This document shows positions 15,953-24,412 of a stretch of DNA of 64,000 bases, piece by piece (within the stretch, counting starts at the first letter, position 1; each line of letters begins with the position of its first letter). The position numbers and the translations under genes were made by a program. Below the pieces are notes generated by a model that was not told where the DNA came from, did not search any database, and saw only the letters and a list, made by a program, of their open reading frames with translations. Where the stretch lies: contig JBIQIY010000009.1 of NCBI GenBank assembly GCA_044507775.1, positions 132,555 to 196,554 of the forward strand, in the 5' to 3' direction. Source of the DNA: Chryseosolibacter sp044507775. GTDB taxonomy: Bacteria > Bacteroidota > Bacteroidia > Cytophagales > Cyclobacteriaceae.

Positions 15953-18370
15953 ATGCGTGCTTGTATTTTTACTCTTCTGATGTTCGTGCTGCAACTCCCG
16001 GTATCCGCTCAAAACAGCGAGAGGACCTTTATCGTTACCGGCGCCGTGGTCGACCATCAGAACCTGGCTATTCCCTTTGCCAATGCCGCAGTATACAGCA
16101 ACCTTGACTCGGCGCTTGTAGGTGGCTCCGCTTCCGACGAGACGGGTGTTTTCTCCATCGCGCTTAAACCCGGTAATTACTATGTAAAAGTCACATTCCT
16201 ATCCTATCGCGACAAGGTGATCCCTAACGTGAATGTGATCAATCGCAACCTCGATCTCGGAACGATAGTGCTTGAAGCGGACACGAGGCTCCTGGAGACA
16301 GTTGAAATTCAGGGACAGCGTTCACAGATGGAATTGCAATTGGACAAGAGAGTTTTCAACGTTGGATCGGACCTCAGTACCAGCGGCGGAAATGCGGCGG
16401 ACATTCTCAACAACGTACCCTCGGTCAACGTGGAAGTTGATGGAACCGTAAGTCTGCGAGGAAACGAGAACGTGCGGATCCTCATCAATGGAAAGCCTTC
16501 GGGGTTGACATCGCGCGACCCGGACGCACTGCGGAACTTGCAGGCGAACCTCGTTGAACGTGTAGAAGTCATCACAAACCCTTCATCCCGATATGAAGCT
16601 TCCGGTGAAGTTGGCATCATCAACATCGTACTAAAGAAGAATCAGCAGAACGGCCTGAATGGTACTTTCACCGGTGTTGTAGGCCATCCCGATTTCCTCG
16701 GCGGATCTTACAGCCTTAACATGCGACGGAAGAAAGTAAATGTTTTTTCCAGCTATGGAATGGATTACCGCAAGAGTCCGGGCTACTCCACGATGTATCA
16801 GCGATTCAACGGTGGCGAGCGGGAAACTTTTCAGGATGGCGACCGAAGCAGGTCGGAAATTTCCCACAATATCATGGGCGGCCTTGACTATTTCATCAAT
16901 GACAAGAATACCATTACCGGTTCTATCATGTACAATTTTGGCGATGGTCTCAATCGGTCGGCGCTCACCTATAATGACTTTTTGAACGGTGAAGCCTCAG
17001 GCGTCAGCCGCCGTACGGATCGCGAAGTGGAAGATGAGAAAAATATCGAGGCGGCTCTGAATTACAAGCGCGAGTTCAAACGCAAAGACCAGACACTTAC
17101 CGCAGATTTCCAGTACAACAGGCGCTATGATGGCGAGGCATCCGATTACTTGCAAACCGACAACGACAATACGATCGTTCAGCGCGCGGAAAATATTGCG
17201 GAAGACAAAAACTGGTTTTTTCAAACCGACTACGTTCACCCCTTCGCGACCGATGGGAAAGCCGAGGCAGGACTGCGCAGCACCGAGCGTACGGTCAATA
17301 ACGAGTACGCGCTTGAGGAACTGCAGGACGGCAGCTGGGTTGTATTCCCGGCGTTCAATAATAACATGATCTACACTGAACGGATCCACGCCGGTTATGT
17401 GATGGCAGGCAACAAGTTCGACAAATTTCAGATCCAGGCCGGTCTGCGGGGAGAATACTCGGACATCACGACGGAGCTTACTGAAACCAACGAAGTAAAT
17501 CACCGTGAGTACTTCAACCTTTTCCCAAGCGTAAACCTTGGCTACGAGATAAAGAAGAACAAAACCCTGCAGCTTAGCTACAGCAAGCGTATCAATCGTC
17601 CCAATTTCCGTTCCTTACTTCCGTTTTCGAATTTCAGCGATTCGCGAAATTTCTTCCAGGGGAATCCCAATCTGAATCCCGAATACACGCACTCATTCGA
17701 AACCGGCTACCTCGTCAACTGGGATAAGGGTTCAATTCTCTCTAGCGCCTACTATCGATACAGAGTGGGAGACATCCAGCGCGTCGTGCAGATTGACGAC
17801 GACGGAACTACCCGCGTATTTCCAATCAACGTCGGCAGTACCGACGCCTATGGGCTCGAATTCAATTTCTCTTACACCGTGGGAAAATGGTGGGACATCA
17901 ACTCAAGCGCAAACTTCTACCGCGCCATAACCGAGGGAGTATATGAAGGTCAAAGTCTCAGTCGCGACACATACGCCTTTCATGCGCGGACTACTTCCAA
18001 AATGACTATCACAAAGGGCTTCGAGTTTCAGACCTCATTTTTCTATCGCGGTGGCCGTAAGACGACGCAGGGAAGACAGCTCGCTGCGTATTCCCTTGAC
18101 CTGGCACTTGCCAAGGACGTCCTGAAGGGCAAAGGGACAATATCCGCTAACGTGAGGGACTTGCTGAATACACGCAAGTGGAGAAGTATCACCGAGATTG
18201 AGGAAGAGAACTACTATGCAGAATCGGTTTCACAGTGGGCTCCGCGGCAGGTAAGACTAACTTTTACGTACAGACTTAACCAGATGAAAAATCGGGACAA
18301 AGGAGGTCGCGGTGGCGATGGTGATGGCTCCGAAGGTGGAAATGGAAACGAAGGGTTTGGTGATTTTTAA
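15953..18370 (+). CDS. TonB-dependent outer-membrane receptor (OMP_b-brl_3 type)
   Basis: An 805-residue outer-membrane receptor. Signal peptide 1-19 (ending SAQ), a carboxypeptidase-regulatory-like domain at about 27-110, a plug from about 120-225 (VFNVGSDLSTSGGNAADIL, VRILINGKPSG, RVEVITNPSSRYEASGEVGIINIVLKK), then a long beta-barrel. It resembles the Bacteroidota barrel family often found beside two-component systems rather than SusC. There is no SusD partner, so glycan import is not implied; the ligand is unknown. After the last barrel strand (RLTFTYRL) comes a Gly/Asp-rich tail of about 30 residues, which is odd. A hairpin terminator candidate follows the gene. Confidence 0.92.
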   Translation: MRACIFTLLMFVLQLPVSAQNSERTFIVTGAVVDHQNLAIPFANAAVYSNLDSALVGGSASDETGVFSIALKPGNYYVKVTFLSYRDKVIPNVNVINRNLDLGTIVLEADTRLLETVEIQGQRSQMELQLDKRVFNVGSDLSTSGGNAADILNNVPSVNVEVDGTVSLRGNENVRILINGKPSGLTSRDPDALRNLQANLVERVEVITNPSSRYEASGEVGIINIVLKKNQQNGLNGTFTGVVGHPDFLGGSYSLNMRRKKVNVFSSYGMDYRKSPGYSTMYQRFNGGERETFQDGDRSRSEISHNIMGGLDYFINDKNTITGSIMYNFGDGLNRSALTYNDFLNGEASGVSRRTDREVEDEKNIEAALNYKREFKRKDQTLTADFQYNRRYDGEASDYLQTDNDNTIVQRAENIAEDKNWFFQTDYVHPFATDGKAEAGLRSTERTVNNEYALEELQDGSWVVFPAFNNNMIYTERIHAGYVMAGNKFDKFQIQAGLRGEYSDITTELTETNEVNHREYFNLFPSVNLGYEIKKNKTLQLSYSKRINRPNFRSLLPFSNFSDSRNFFQGNPNLNPEYTHSFETGYLVNWDKGSILSSAYYRYRVGDIQRVVQIDDDGTTRVFPINVGSTDAYGLEFNFSYTVGKWWDINSSANFYRAITEGVYEGQSLSRDTYAFHARTTSKMTITKGFEFQTSFFYRGGRKTTQGRQLAAYSLDLALAKDVLKGKGTISANVRDLLNTRKWRSITEIEEENYYAESVSQWAPRQVRLTFTYRLNQMKNRDKGGRGGDGDGSEGGNGNEGFGDF

Positions 18371-18373
18371 GAA

Positions 18374-18394
18374 ACCGGGGCGTGAAAACCCGGT
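18374..18394 (+). terminator. hairpin after the TonB receptor gene
   Basis: ACCGGG pairs with CCCGGT around a 9-base loop, followed by an AT-rich run. Placed three bases after the receptor stop. Confidence 0.5.
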
Positions 18395-18420
18395 AATATA
18401 TTGTTATATGTAGACGAAAC

Positions 18421-18897
18421 GTGAAGAAGATGGCGAAGGGAAGAAAACGAAAAGTTAAATTAGTGTTTTCCGGAGAGGTGAACCATGACGATCTGCTCAT
18501 TGGAAGCCACGGCAACACGGAACTGAGGATAAAGGGAAATTTTCAACTTTCAGGAATTATCTATTGTCCGAAGTATACGGTCTTTCTCCACATCAAAGGA
18601 AACGGCCGTATTGCGTTCCGGGGCAAATGTCACAGCATCGTCATCAGGCAAATGCAAGGTGACTGCACACTTGACCTCAGCGAAGTTACCTACAAGGAAT
18701 TGCAGTGCGAATCCCTCCAGGGTAAATCCATTGTCATTGCCGGAAACGCGCGCGCGATTACACCCGCGATCCTGGCCGATGACGCGACTCTTCACGTCCA
18801 TCAGCGCCAGCTTATTTTTAATCCTGTGACTACCGGGAATGCGCGTATCCTTTCCACGAGCCCATCCGGGGTTGAGGAACTGACGTTTGATCAGTGA
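18421..18897 (+). CDS. hypothetical strand-rich protein
   Basis: A 158-residue protein I do not recognise. It has a very basic N-terminus (KKMAKGRKRKVKLVF) and no signal peptide. Alternating short hydrophobic strands separated by Gly/Asn turns (ELRIKGNFQLSG, VFLHIKGNGRIAFRGK, SIVIAGNARAIT, GNARILS) suggest a beta-helix similar in outline to bactofilin or GIN domains. It may start at GTG 18421 or ATG 18430. It follows the TonB receptor by 50 bases with a hairpin between, and its stop overlaps the end of the opposing MBL gene by 7 bases. Coding status is likely given the clean 158-codon frame and the fit between neighbours. Confidence 0.6.
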   Translation: MKKMAKGRKRKVKLVFSGEVNHDDLLIGSHGNTELRIKGNFQLSGIIYCPKYTVFLHIKGNGRIAFRGKCHSIVIRQMQGDCTLDLSEVTYKELQCESLQGKSIVIAGNARAITPAILADDATLHVHQRQLIFNPVTTGNARILSTSPSGVEELTFDQ

Positions 18898-19883
18898 TAC
18901 TGAGGTTCCAGTTTTGCCGCGACGCCGTTCCGTCTCTGGCGACTTTGCTGGTATATTACGAGGGCGACTGACGCGATAGCAAGGGAGATGCCCAAGACCT
19001 TTGCAAAGCGATTCAGCTTCTCGGTAGGAGGCGGAAGATACATCACGCCATGTTCATTCGTCACAGCGGGCTCATTTACATATCTTCCCTCTTCAGGAAG
19101 GGCGGCGGCCTTGAAGTGCGAGGAGAGGTTCTTTAACGCCCCGCGCAGTTCCTCGCCTCGCATTGTCTTGCCGTGACCCGTTGCCGCGATTTCCGGATCC
19201 AACGCAGCGAGCTTGATTACTGAAAGCTCCGCTGACGCCCAGTTACAAGTAAAGTATTTCGGAGGGCCCGACAGATGCTTCATCCCGCTTAAAGCGTAGA
19301 TCGCCGACTCGGCCCTGGTGGTCACAAATGCGTCGCCGGCGATCAGTACACGGTCGCTTTCGCGAAAAAGACTGATATGACCCGGTGCATGGCCAGGTGT
19401 GTGAATATATTTCCATTCACCGAATCCCGGAATCGTATTATCACCCGGGAGGGCGCGAAGATAATCCTTGACATTGATGGGCCCTTTAGGATACATCCAG
19501 GACATGGAACTCATCAGCCCGCCGCCAACCGTTGGATCAGCCGGCGGATACGAAGATTGTCCTGTCAAGTAAGGAAGCTCAAGCGGATGCGCATAGACCG
19601 GCACGTTCCACTCTTCGATTAATGTCTGCAAAGCTCCCACGTGGTCAAAGTGACCGTGCGTAAGTATGATACAGGAAGGCCTGGTGTCCTCTCCAAAGAG
19701 TTCCTCCGCCATCTTCCTGATTTTTTTCGCTGACCACTTTAATCCCGCGTCAACGAGTGCCCAGGCGCCGGTGGTCTGATCCTGGATCATAAAAAAATTT
19801 ACAAAGACATCTTTTCTTCCCCAGACGCCGGGGGCCACAGAAAACATTTGTGATGTGTAAGGTTCGAGCGCTTCAAGGTTCAT
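18891..19883 (-). CDS. MBL-fold metallohydrolase with C-terminal membrane helix
   Basis: A 330-residue metallo-beta-lactamase-fold enzyme of the glyoxalase II-like group. Zinc ligands: His76, His78, Asp80, His81 (ILTHGHFDHVGAL), further His in HTPGHAPGHISLF, Asp in LIAGDAFV, and a late His in ATGHGKTM. No signal peptide. Unusually, a hydrophobic helix sits near the C-terminus (about 300-318, VLGISLAIASVALVIYQQ) followed by a basic tail, so the catalytic domain is probably tethered to the inner membrane on the cytoplasmic side. The substrate is not readable. Confidence 0.88.
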   Translation of the reverse strand: MNLEALEPYTSQMFSVAPGVWGRKDVFVNFFMIQDQTTGAWALVDAGLKWSAKKIRKMAEELFGEDTRPSCIILTHGHFDHVGALQTLIEEWNVPVYAHPLELPYLTGQSSYPPADPTVGGGLMSSMSWMYPKGPINVKDYLRALPGDNTIPGFGEWKYIHTPGHAPGHISLFRESDRVLIAGDAFVTTRAESAIYALSGMKHLSGPPKYFTCNWASAELSVIKLAALDPEIAATGHGKTMRGEELRGALKNLSSHFKAAALPEEGRYVNEPAVTNEHGVMYLPPPTEKLNRFAKVLGISLAIASVALVIYQQSRQRRNGVAAKLEPQYH

Positions 19884-19912
19884 AGGGCACGTTATTGCTA
19901 CGGCACTTATAA

Positions 19913-19920
19913 CAAAAGTA
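19913..19920 (-). promoter_or_regulatory. putative -7 box TACTTTTG for the MBL gene
   Basis: Exact TAnnTTTG on the minus strand, 29 bases before the MBL start. A GCTGCC/GGCAGC hairpin (19927-19945) lies immediately upstream of it. Confidence 0.5.
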
Positions 19921-19973
19921 TGCCCGGCTGCCCATGTGCGGCAGCAATAACAATCGGCAACAGTAAATGAGAT

Positions 19974-20795
19974 TTACTTTTTGAGGGAAAGCGACACCAT
20001 CACCGGAAGGTGGTCGGACGGATAGTACTTTCCGTCGTTGTCATCGATGACCTGATATTCCGCAGTGGACCACTCCGGTGTATGGTAGATGTAATCGATG
20101 CCCCTGCACGGCTGGGCGTTCACCGTGAAGCTGCAAAACGTACCGGGGGAATCCGGACTGGAATCCACCAGGCGCAAACCTTCACCGTTCACCATAACTT
20201 CGTAGGGCGGCGCCTCGCGCGTAATATTGAAATCTCCCGTGATAATAACGGGAAGGTTACCCGCAATTTTCGCGGCCTGCGTCTTGATAATTGACGCCGC
20301 ATTCATGCGCGACTCCTTACCAACGTGATCGAAGTGCGTATTCATCATGACGAAGACTTTCTTTGTCTTTTTATCTTCGAGGCGTCCCCACGTTGCCACA
20401 CGCGTGATGGCGGCATCCCAGTCCTTGCTGCCGGGTACATCGGGTGTTTTCGACAGCCAGAAAGTATTCTGTTCCAGGATTTTGAACCTGTTCTTCCGGA
20501 TGAAGATTGCGGAGTGCTCGCCCTTTTGCTTTCCGTCGTCACGGCCAACGCCGAAGAATTCATACCCCTTGAGATTATCGGAAATATCTTTCAGCTGATG
20601 GTATAAGGCCTCCTGCACGCCGATGATATCCGGTTCATATTTCTTCACAAGTGCGAACACCTTTTCTTTTCGGTTATTCCACTGGTTCACACCGTCGCCC
20701 GGATTATCGTAGCGAATATTGTACGTCATTACCTTTACAGGTTGCGCTGCAGCCGAAGCAAAACAGAAAACAAAAATGAAGATGAGATGTCGCAT
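19974..20795 (-). CDS. secreted endonuclease/exonuclease/phosphatase family protein
   Basis: A 273-residue EEP-fold protein with a signal peptide (MRHLIFIFVFCFASAAAQ). Fold landmarks: VMTYNIRYDNPGDGVNQW (metal-binding Asn), IIGVQEALYHQ (Glu), MNTHFDHVG, ITGDFNI (Asp/Asn pair) and YPSDHLPVMVSLSL (final Asp-His). Catalysis should be Mg-dependent phosphodiester or phosphomonoester cleavage in the periplasm or outside; DNA, phosphoinositide and lipid substrates are all possible for the family. Single gene. Confidence 0.9.
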   Translation of the reverse strand: MRHLIFIFVFCFASAAAQPVKVMTYNIRYDNPGDGVNQWNNRKEKVFALVKKYEPDIIGVQEALYHQLKDISDNLKGYEFFGVGRDDGKQKGEHSAIFIRKNRFKILEQNTFWLSKTPDVPGSKDWDAAITRVATWGRLEDKKTKKVFVMMNTHFDHVGKESRMNAASIIKTQAAKIAGNLPVIITGDFNITREAPPYEVMVNGEGLRLVDSSPDSPGTFCSFTVNAQPCRGIDYIYHTPEWSTAEYQVIDDNDGKYYPSDHLPVMVSLSLKK

Positions 20796-20865
20796 TGTTA
20801 AAGATAACGATTGGAGGGAGAAGTCCGCGCGCCTTCAAACAAAAAACCGGGAACTCTAAACCCTA

Positions 20866-21444
20866 TCAGGCAAGCGCCTCCACGGACTGCACTTCGTCAG
20901 GCATCATGCGCTTGAAAAGGTTTTCGATTCCGGCTTTCAGCGTAACCATGGAAGATGGGCAGCCGCTGCACGAACCCTGAAGGCGGACCTTTACGATGCC
21001 ATCGCGGAACGAGTGAAAGGTAATGGCACCACCGTCCTGTTCGACTGCCGGCCGAATATACTCTTCAAGAATCGTCCGGATCTTCTTAACCGTGTCAGTC
21101 TCCTCCTCTCCGGCGGAATCTTCGTTGTCATTTACCTCGATGATATATTTCCCGGCCTCCAGGAATTTCTTGATGTGATCTTTGATAATACTCTGGATTT
21201 CCAGCCACTCAACGCCCTCTTTCTTCGTAACCGTGATAAAATTACTCATGTAAAACACCCGGTCAACATAAGGATAGGAAAACAATTCCTTCGCCAACGG
21301 GGCGCTTTCCGCACTTTCCACGTCAGGAAAATCAAAGCTCAAACCCTCCGGGACAAGCATTTCGTTGACGACAAATTTCAGCGAATTCGGGTTCGGATTG
21401 GATTCCAGGTAAATATGGATCTGTTTCGGGACTGGCTGTAGCAT
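20866..21444 (-). CDS. Nfu-type iron-sulfur cluster carrier
   Basis: A 192-residue protein with an N-terminal Nfu_N domain (about 8-95, IYLESNPNPNSLKFVVNEML) and a C-terminal NifU domain (about 118-185) with the cluster-binding Cys159-x-x-Cys162 in LQGSCSGCPSS. It takes a 4Fe-4S cluster from the assembly machinery and hands it to client enzymes. In this window, QueG is a possible client. A TATTTTTG promoter box precedes it. The linker between domains is acidic (NDNEDSAGEEETDT). Confidence 0.93.
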   Translation of the reverse strand: MLQPVPKQIHIYLESNPNPNSLKFVVNEMLVPEGLSFDFPDVESAESAPLAKELFSYPYVDRVFYMSNFITVTKKEGVEWLEIQSIIKDHIKKFLEAGKYIIEVNDNEDSAGEEETDTVKKIRTILEEYIRPAVEQDGGAITFHSFRDGIVKVRLQGSCSGCPSSMVTLKAGIENLFKRMMPDEVQSVEALA

Positions 21445-21465
21445 AATTTCTTTTAAACTTCAGAA

Positions 21466-21473
21466 CAAAAATA
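21466..21473 (-). promoter_or_regulatory. putative -7 box TATTTTTG for nfu
   Basis: Exact TAnnTTTG on the minus strand, 21 bases before the nfu start. Confidence 0.5.
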
Positions 21474-21610
21474 GTGATTTTAAGTTCTTGCTCCTATGCG
21501 ATCCGTCGAAGGACGAGTTGCGGTTATGCTGACCCGGTAGCGCGGTGGTGTTGGCGCGGGGAGCGCCTTTTCCTATATTCACGCCTTTATTTTCACCAAA
21601 ATCTTCCCCT

Positions 21611-22981
21611 GTGAGCAGGAAACGGACCGTTCAGATATTTCTGGTATTATTTACCCTGTCCGCATTCATTAACCTGGCGGATCTTTACAAAATTATTCAC
21701 ATTGATCACCTCATTGTGACGGGCAGCCGCTGGCTCGCCTGGGTTTTCCTCATCATTTTTGCAGTCAAGAAAAAGTCACTCACCACCTGGATCCTGCTGA
21801 GTATGGTGATTGGCATTGAGATCGGACTGAATTTTCCGGAATTCTCGCAGAACCTGCGGTTGCTCAGCCAGATCTTTCTGCGCCTCATCAAGACCATTAT
21901 TGCTCCCATTCTTTTTGCCACCCTCGTAGTGGGAATTGCCGGGCACTCGAACCTGAAACAAGTGGGACGAATGGGCTGGAAGTCGATCGTATACTTCGAA
22001 CTTGTTACGACGGCTGCACTCATCATCGGGCTCGTGGCGATCAATCTGACGCATGCCGGAATAGGCATCACCCTGCCGGAAGGATTCAACCAGGAGCTGC
22101 CGGAAGCGAAACCGTCGACCTGGGATGAGACCATCCTCCATGTGTTTCCTGAAAACTTTGTCAAGAGCATTTACCACGGCGATGTCCTGCCAATTGTGGT
22201 TTTCAGTATTCTCTTCGGGATAGCAATGGCTTTGCTACCAGAACCCAAAAAGCGGCCGATGCTTGAATTCATGGAGGCGCTGGCCGAGACCATGTTCAAA
22301 TTCACGAACATCATTATGCACTTTGCGCCATTTGGCGTAGGAGCTGCCATCGCGGTGACGGTTGGTCACCTGGGCATTGACATCCTGATGCATTTATTGC
22401 ATCTGCTCTTTACACTGTACTTCGCACTGATTATGTTCCTGGGAGGAGTGCTTCTTCCGGTTGCGCTCTTCTTCAAGGTGCCTATCCGGAAATTTTTCAA
22501 GGCTATTTCAGAACCCGTCTCCATCGCGTTTGCGACAACCAGTTCCGAGTCGGCGCTACCGAAGGCGATGGAGAACATGGAAAAACTGGGAGTGCCGCGA
22601 AAGATCGTCTCGTTTGTGCTGCCAACCGGATATACGTTCAACCTCGATGGAAGCACCCTCTATCTGGCGCTGGCCTCGATATTCGTGGCACAGGCGGCGA
22701 ACATTCATCTGAGTATCGGCGAACAGGTGCTGATCGTTTTTACGCTGATGCTGACAAGCAAAGGCGTCGCCGGTGTACCCCGGGCGACGCTCGTTATCCT
22801 GCTCGGCACGGCCGCGTCGTTCGGACTACCCGTGTGGCCGATCATGGCAATCCTGGGTATAGACGAACTCATGGATATGGCGCGGACCTCGGTCAACGTA
22901 ATAGGCAACTGTCTGGCCACCGTTGTCATAGCCAAATGGGAAGGAGAATTTGTCGAAACCGACGTTACGGATTTCAACTAG
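21611..22981 (+). CDS. dicarboxylate/amino acid:cation symporter
   Basis: A transporter of the DAACS (GltP/DctA) family, 456 residues from GTG 21611; the frame is open upstream to GTG 21545, but those residues are not family-like. It brings in glutamate, aspartate or C4-dicarboxylates with sodium or protons. Family marks: the first re-entrant loop near AFATTSSESALPKAMENMEKLG, the unwound TM7 motif near FNLDGSTLYLALASIFVAQ (here NLDGS; canonical N-x-D-G-T), the second loop SKGVAGVPRATLVILLGTA, and the TM8 Asp/Asn pair in DELMDMARTSVNVIGNCLATVVIAKWEGE. Substrate specificity is not certain. Single gene, convergent with the small membrane gene. Confidence 0.92.
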   Translation: MSRKRTVQIFLVLFTLSAFINLADLYKIIHIDHLIVTGSRWLAWVFLIIFAVKKKSLTTWILLSMVIGIEIGLNFPEFSQNLRLLSQIFLRLIKTIIAPILFATLVVGIAGHSNLKQVGRMGWKSIVYFELVTTAALIIGLVAINLTHAGIGITLPEGFNQELPEAKPSTWDETILHVFPENFVKSIYHGDVLPIVVFSILFGIAMALLPEPKKRPMLEFMEALAETMFKFTNIIMHFAPFGVGAAIAVTVGHLGIDILMHLLHLLFTLYFALIMFLGGVLLPVALFFKVPIRKFFKAISEPVSIAFATTSSESALPKAMENMEKLGVPRKIVSFVLPTGYTFNLDGSTLYLALASIFVAQAANIHLSIGEQVLIVFTLMLTSKGVAGVPRATLVILLGTAASFGLPVWPIMAILGIDELMDMARTSVNVIGNCLATVVIAKWEGEFVETDVTDFN

Positions 22982-23196
22982 ACCCGCGAGCCTCTTCTGC
23001 TCGTCGCGACAATCACAACTCCGGCAACCAACAAGATCGCGCCCGTCACGGGTGACCAGTAGATCGGTGTCTTTTCAGTCTTGTTGATCTCGATGGGTCC
23101 GATATCGGCCACTTCTTTCTTGGTGATCAGATTGAATCCGGTGAAGATGGTCATGATAGCGCCGATGACAATCAATAGTATTCCTAAGGTTTTCAT
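22978..23196 (-). CDS. small two-helix membrane protein
   Basis: A 72-residue protein with helices at about 3-22 and 48-66, joined by a loop containing ADIGPIEINKTEKTPI. The D-x-G-P-I-E motif is seen in small envelope proteins resembling DUF3185; assignment is tentative. It overlaps the symporter stop by four bases in convergent orientation and lies downstream of aroC, with a hairpin between. Confidence 0.65.
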   Translation of the reverse strand: MKTLGILLIVIGAIMTIFTGFNLITKKEVADIGPIEINKTEKTPIYWSPVTGAILLVAGVVIVATSRRGSRV

Positions 23197-23235
23197 AAAG
23201 AATTTTTGAAAACCCTGATTTAAAATTTGTGCCCC

Positions 23236-23267
23236 GCGTTTGCTGCTTCACAGGGGGGTGCAAACGC
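23236..23267 (-). terminator. hairpin between aroC and the small membrane gene
   Basis: Perfect 8-base inverted repeat GCGTTTGC/GCAAACGC with a 16-base loop, 29 bases after the aroC stop. No clear T-tract. Confidence 0.4.
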
Positions 23268-23295
23268 CGCTATTGCGTATTAAATTCTACAGCCT

Positions 23296-24369
23296 TTAGA
23301 TGCGTGATGCGCGTGCCTGTAAGAGAAAATCGGCAAGTACGAGTGCGGCCATAGACTCGACGATGGGAACGGCACGCGGAACAACACAGGGATCGTGACG
23401 GCCCTTGCCTGAGACTGTTGCGGCGTTCCCTTTGAGATCAACGCTTTCCTGATCCTGCATGATGGTGGCCACCGGTTTGAAGGCGACATTGAAATAGATC
23501 TGTTCGCCGTTCGATATACCACCCTGTATTCCACCGGAGTGGTTGGTCCGGGTGCGTATCGTATCTCCATCCTTGAAGAATGCGTCGTTGTGCTGTGATC
23601 CGCGCATGGTGATGCCTTGAAATCCGCTGCCGTATTCGAATCCTTTTACCGCGTTGATGCTTAGCATCGCTTTGCCAAGCTCGGCGTGCAACTTGTCGAA
23701 CACGGGCTCCCCGAGTCCGACTGGTACATGGTCTATTACACATGTGACGACCCCGCCAATGGTATCCCGGTCGAGGCGAACCTGGTCGATCAATGCGATC
23801 ATCTTCTCAGCAGTAGCCGCGTCGGGACACCGCACGATATTTTCTTCGATTTTCGAAAGATCGAGTTCCGCAAAGGGTGGCGCTTTGACCTCGCCCACCT
23901 GCGAGACGTATGCCTGAATCGAAGTTCCATGTCTGCGCAAAAGCAGCCGGGCTATTGCGCCAGCTGCGACACGCGCTGCGGTTTCACGCGCCGAGCTTCG
24001 TCCTCCTCCCCGGTAATCGCGCAAGCCGTATTTTTCCTGATAGGTAAAGTCTGCATGAGAGGGTCGGAACGTTTCCGCGATATGACTGTAGTCCTTGCTG
24101 CGCTGATCCTGGTTTTCAATTGTGATGGCGATGGGCATACCCGTGCTGACACCCTCAAACACACCGCTGAGTATGCGGAAAGTGTCATCTTCCTTTCGCT
24201 GTGTTGTGATGCGGGATTGTCCCGGTTTGCGACGCGTAAGCTCCGACTGGATAAATGCTTCATCGATAGCCAGTCCGGCCGGACAACCGTCGATGATCAC
24301 ACCAATAGCAGGACCATGGGATTCACCAAATGTAGTAATGCGAAAAATTTTTCCGTAAGAATTTCCCAT
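23296..24369 (-). CDS. aroC: chorismate synthase
   Basis: A 357-residue enzyme making chorismate from EPSP with reduced FMN, the last common step of the shikimate pathway. All family signatures are present: GNSYGKIFRITTFGESHGPAIGVIIDGCPAG at the N-terminus, YGLRDYRGGGRSSARETAARVAAGA (FMN/substrate site), EYGSGFQGITMRGSQHND and the C-terminal RHDPCVVPRAVPIVESMAALVLAD. Full length. Other aromatic pathway genes are not nearby. Confidence 0.97.
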   Translation of the reverse strand: MGNSYGKIFRITTFGESHGPAIGVIIDGCPAGLAIDEAFIQSELTRRKPGQSRITTQRKEDDTFRILSGVFEGVSTGMPIAITIENQDQRSKDYSHIAETFRPSHADFTYQEKYGLRDYRGGGRSSARETAARVAAGAIARLLLRRHGTSIQAYVSQVGEVKAPPFAELDLSKIEENIVRCPDAATAEKMIALIDQVRLDRDTIGGVVTCVIDHVPVGLGEPVFDKLHAELGKAMLSINAVKGFEYGSGFQGITMRGSQHNDAFFKDGDTIRTRTNHSGGIQGGISNGEQIYFNVAFKPVATIMQDQESVDLKGNAATVSGKGRHDPCVVPRAVPIVESMAALVLADFLLQARASRI

Positions 24370-24412
24370 GAACGAGTTTCATTGATGAGCAGGGTCTGAG
24401 GCCCGAAATTAA

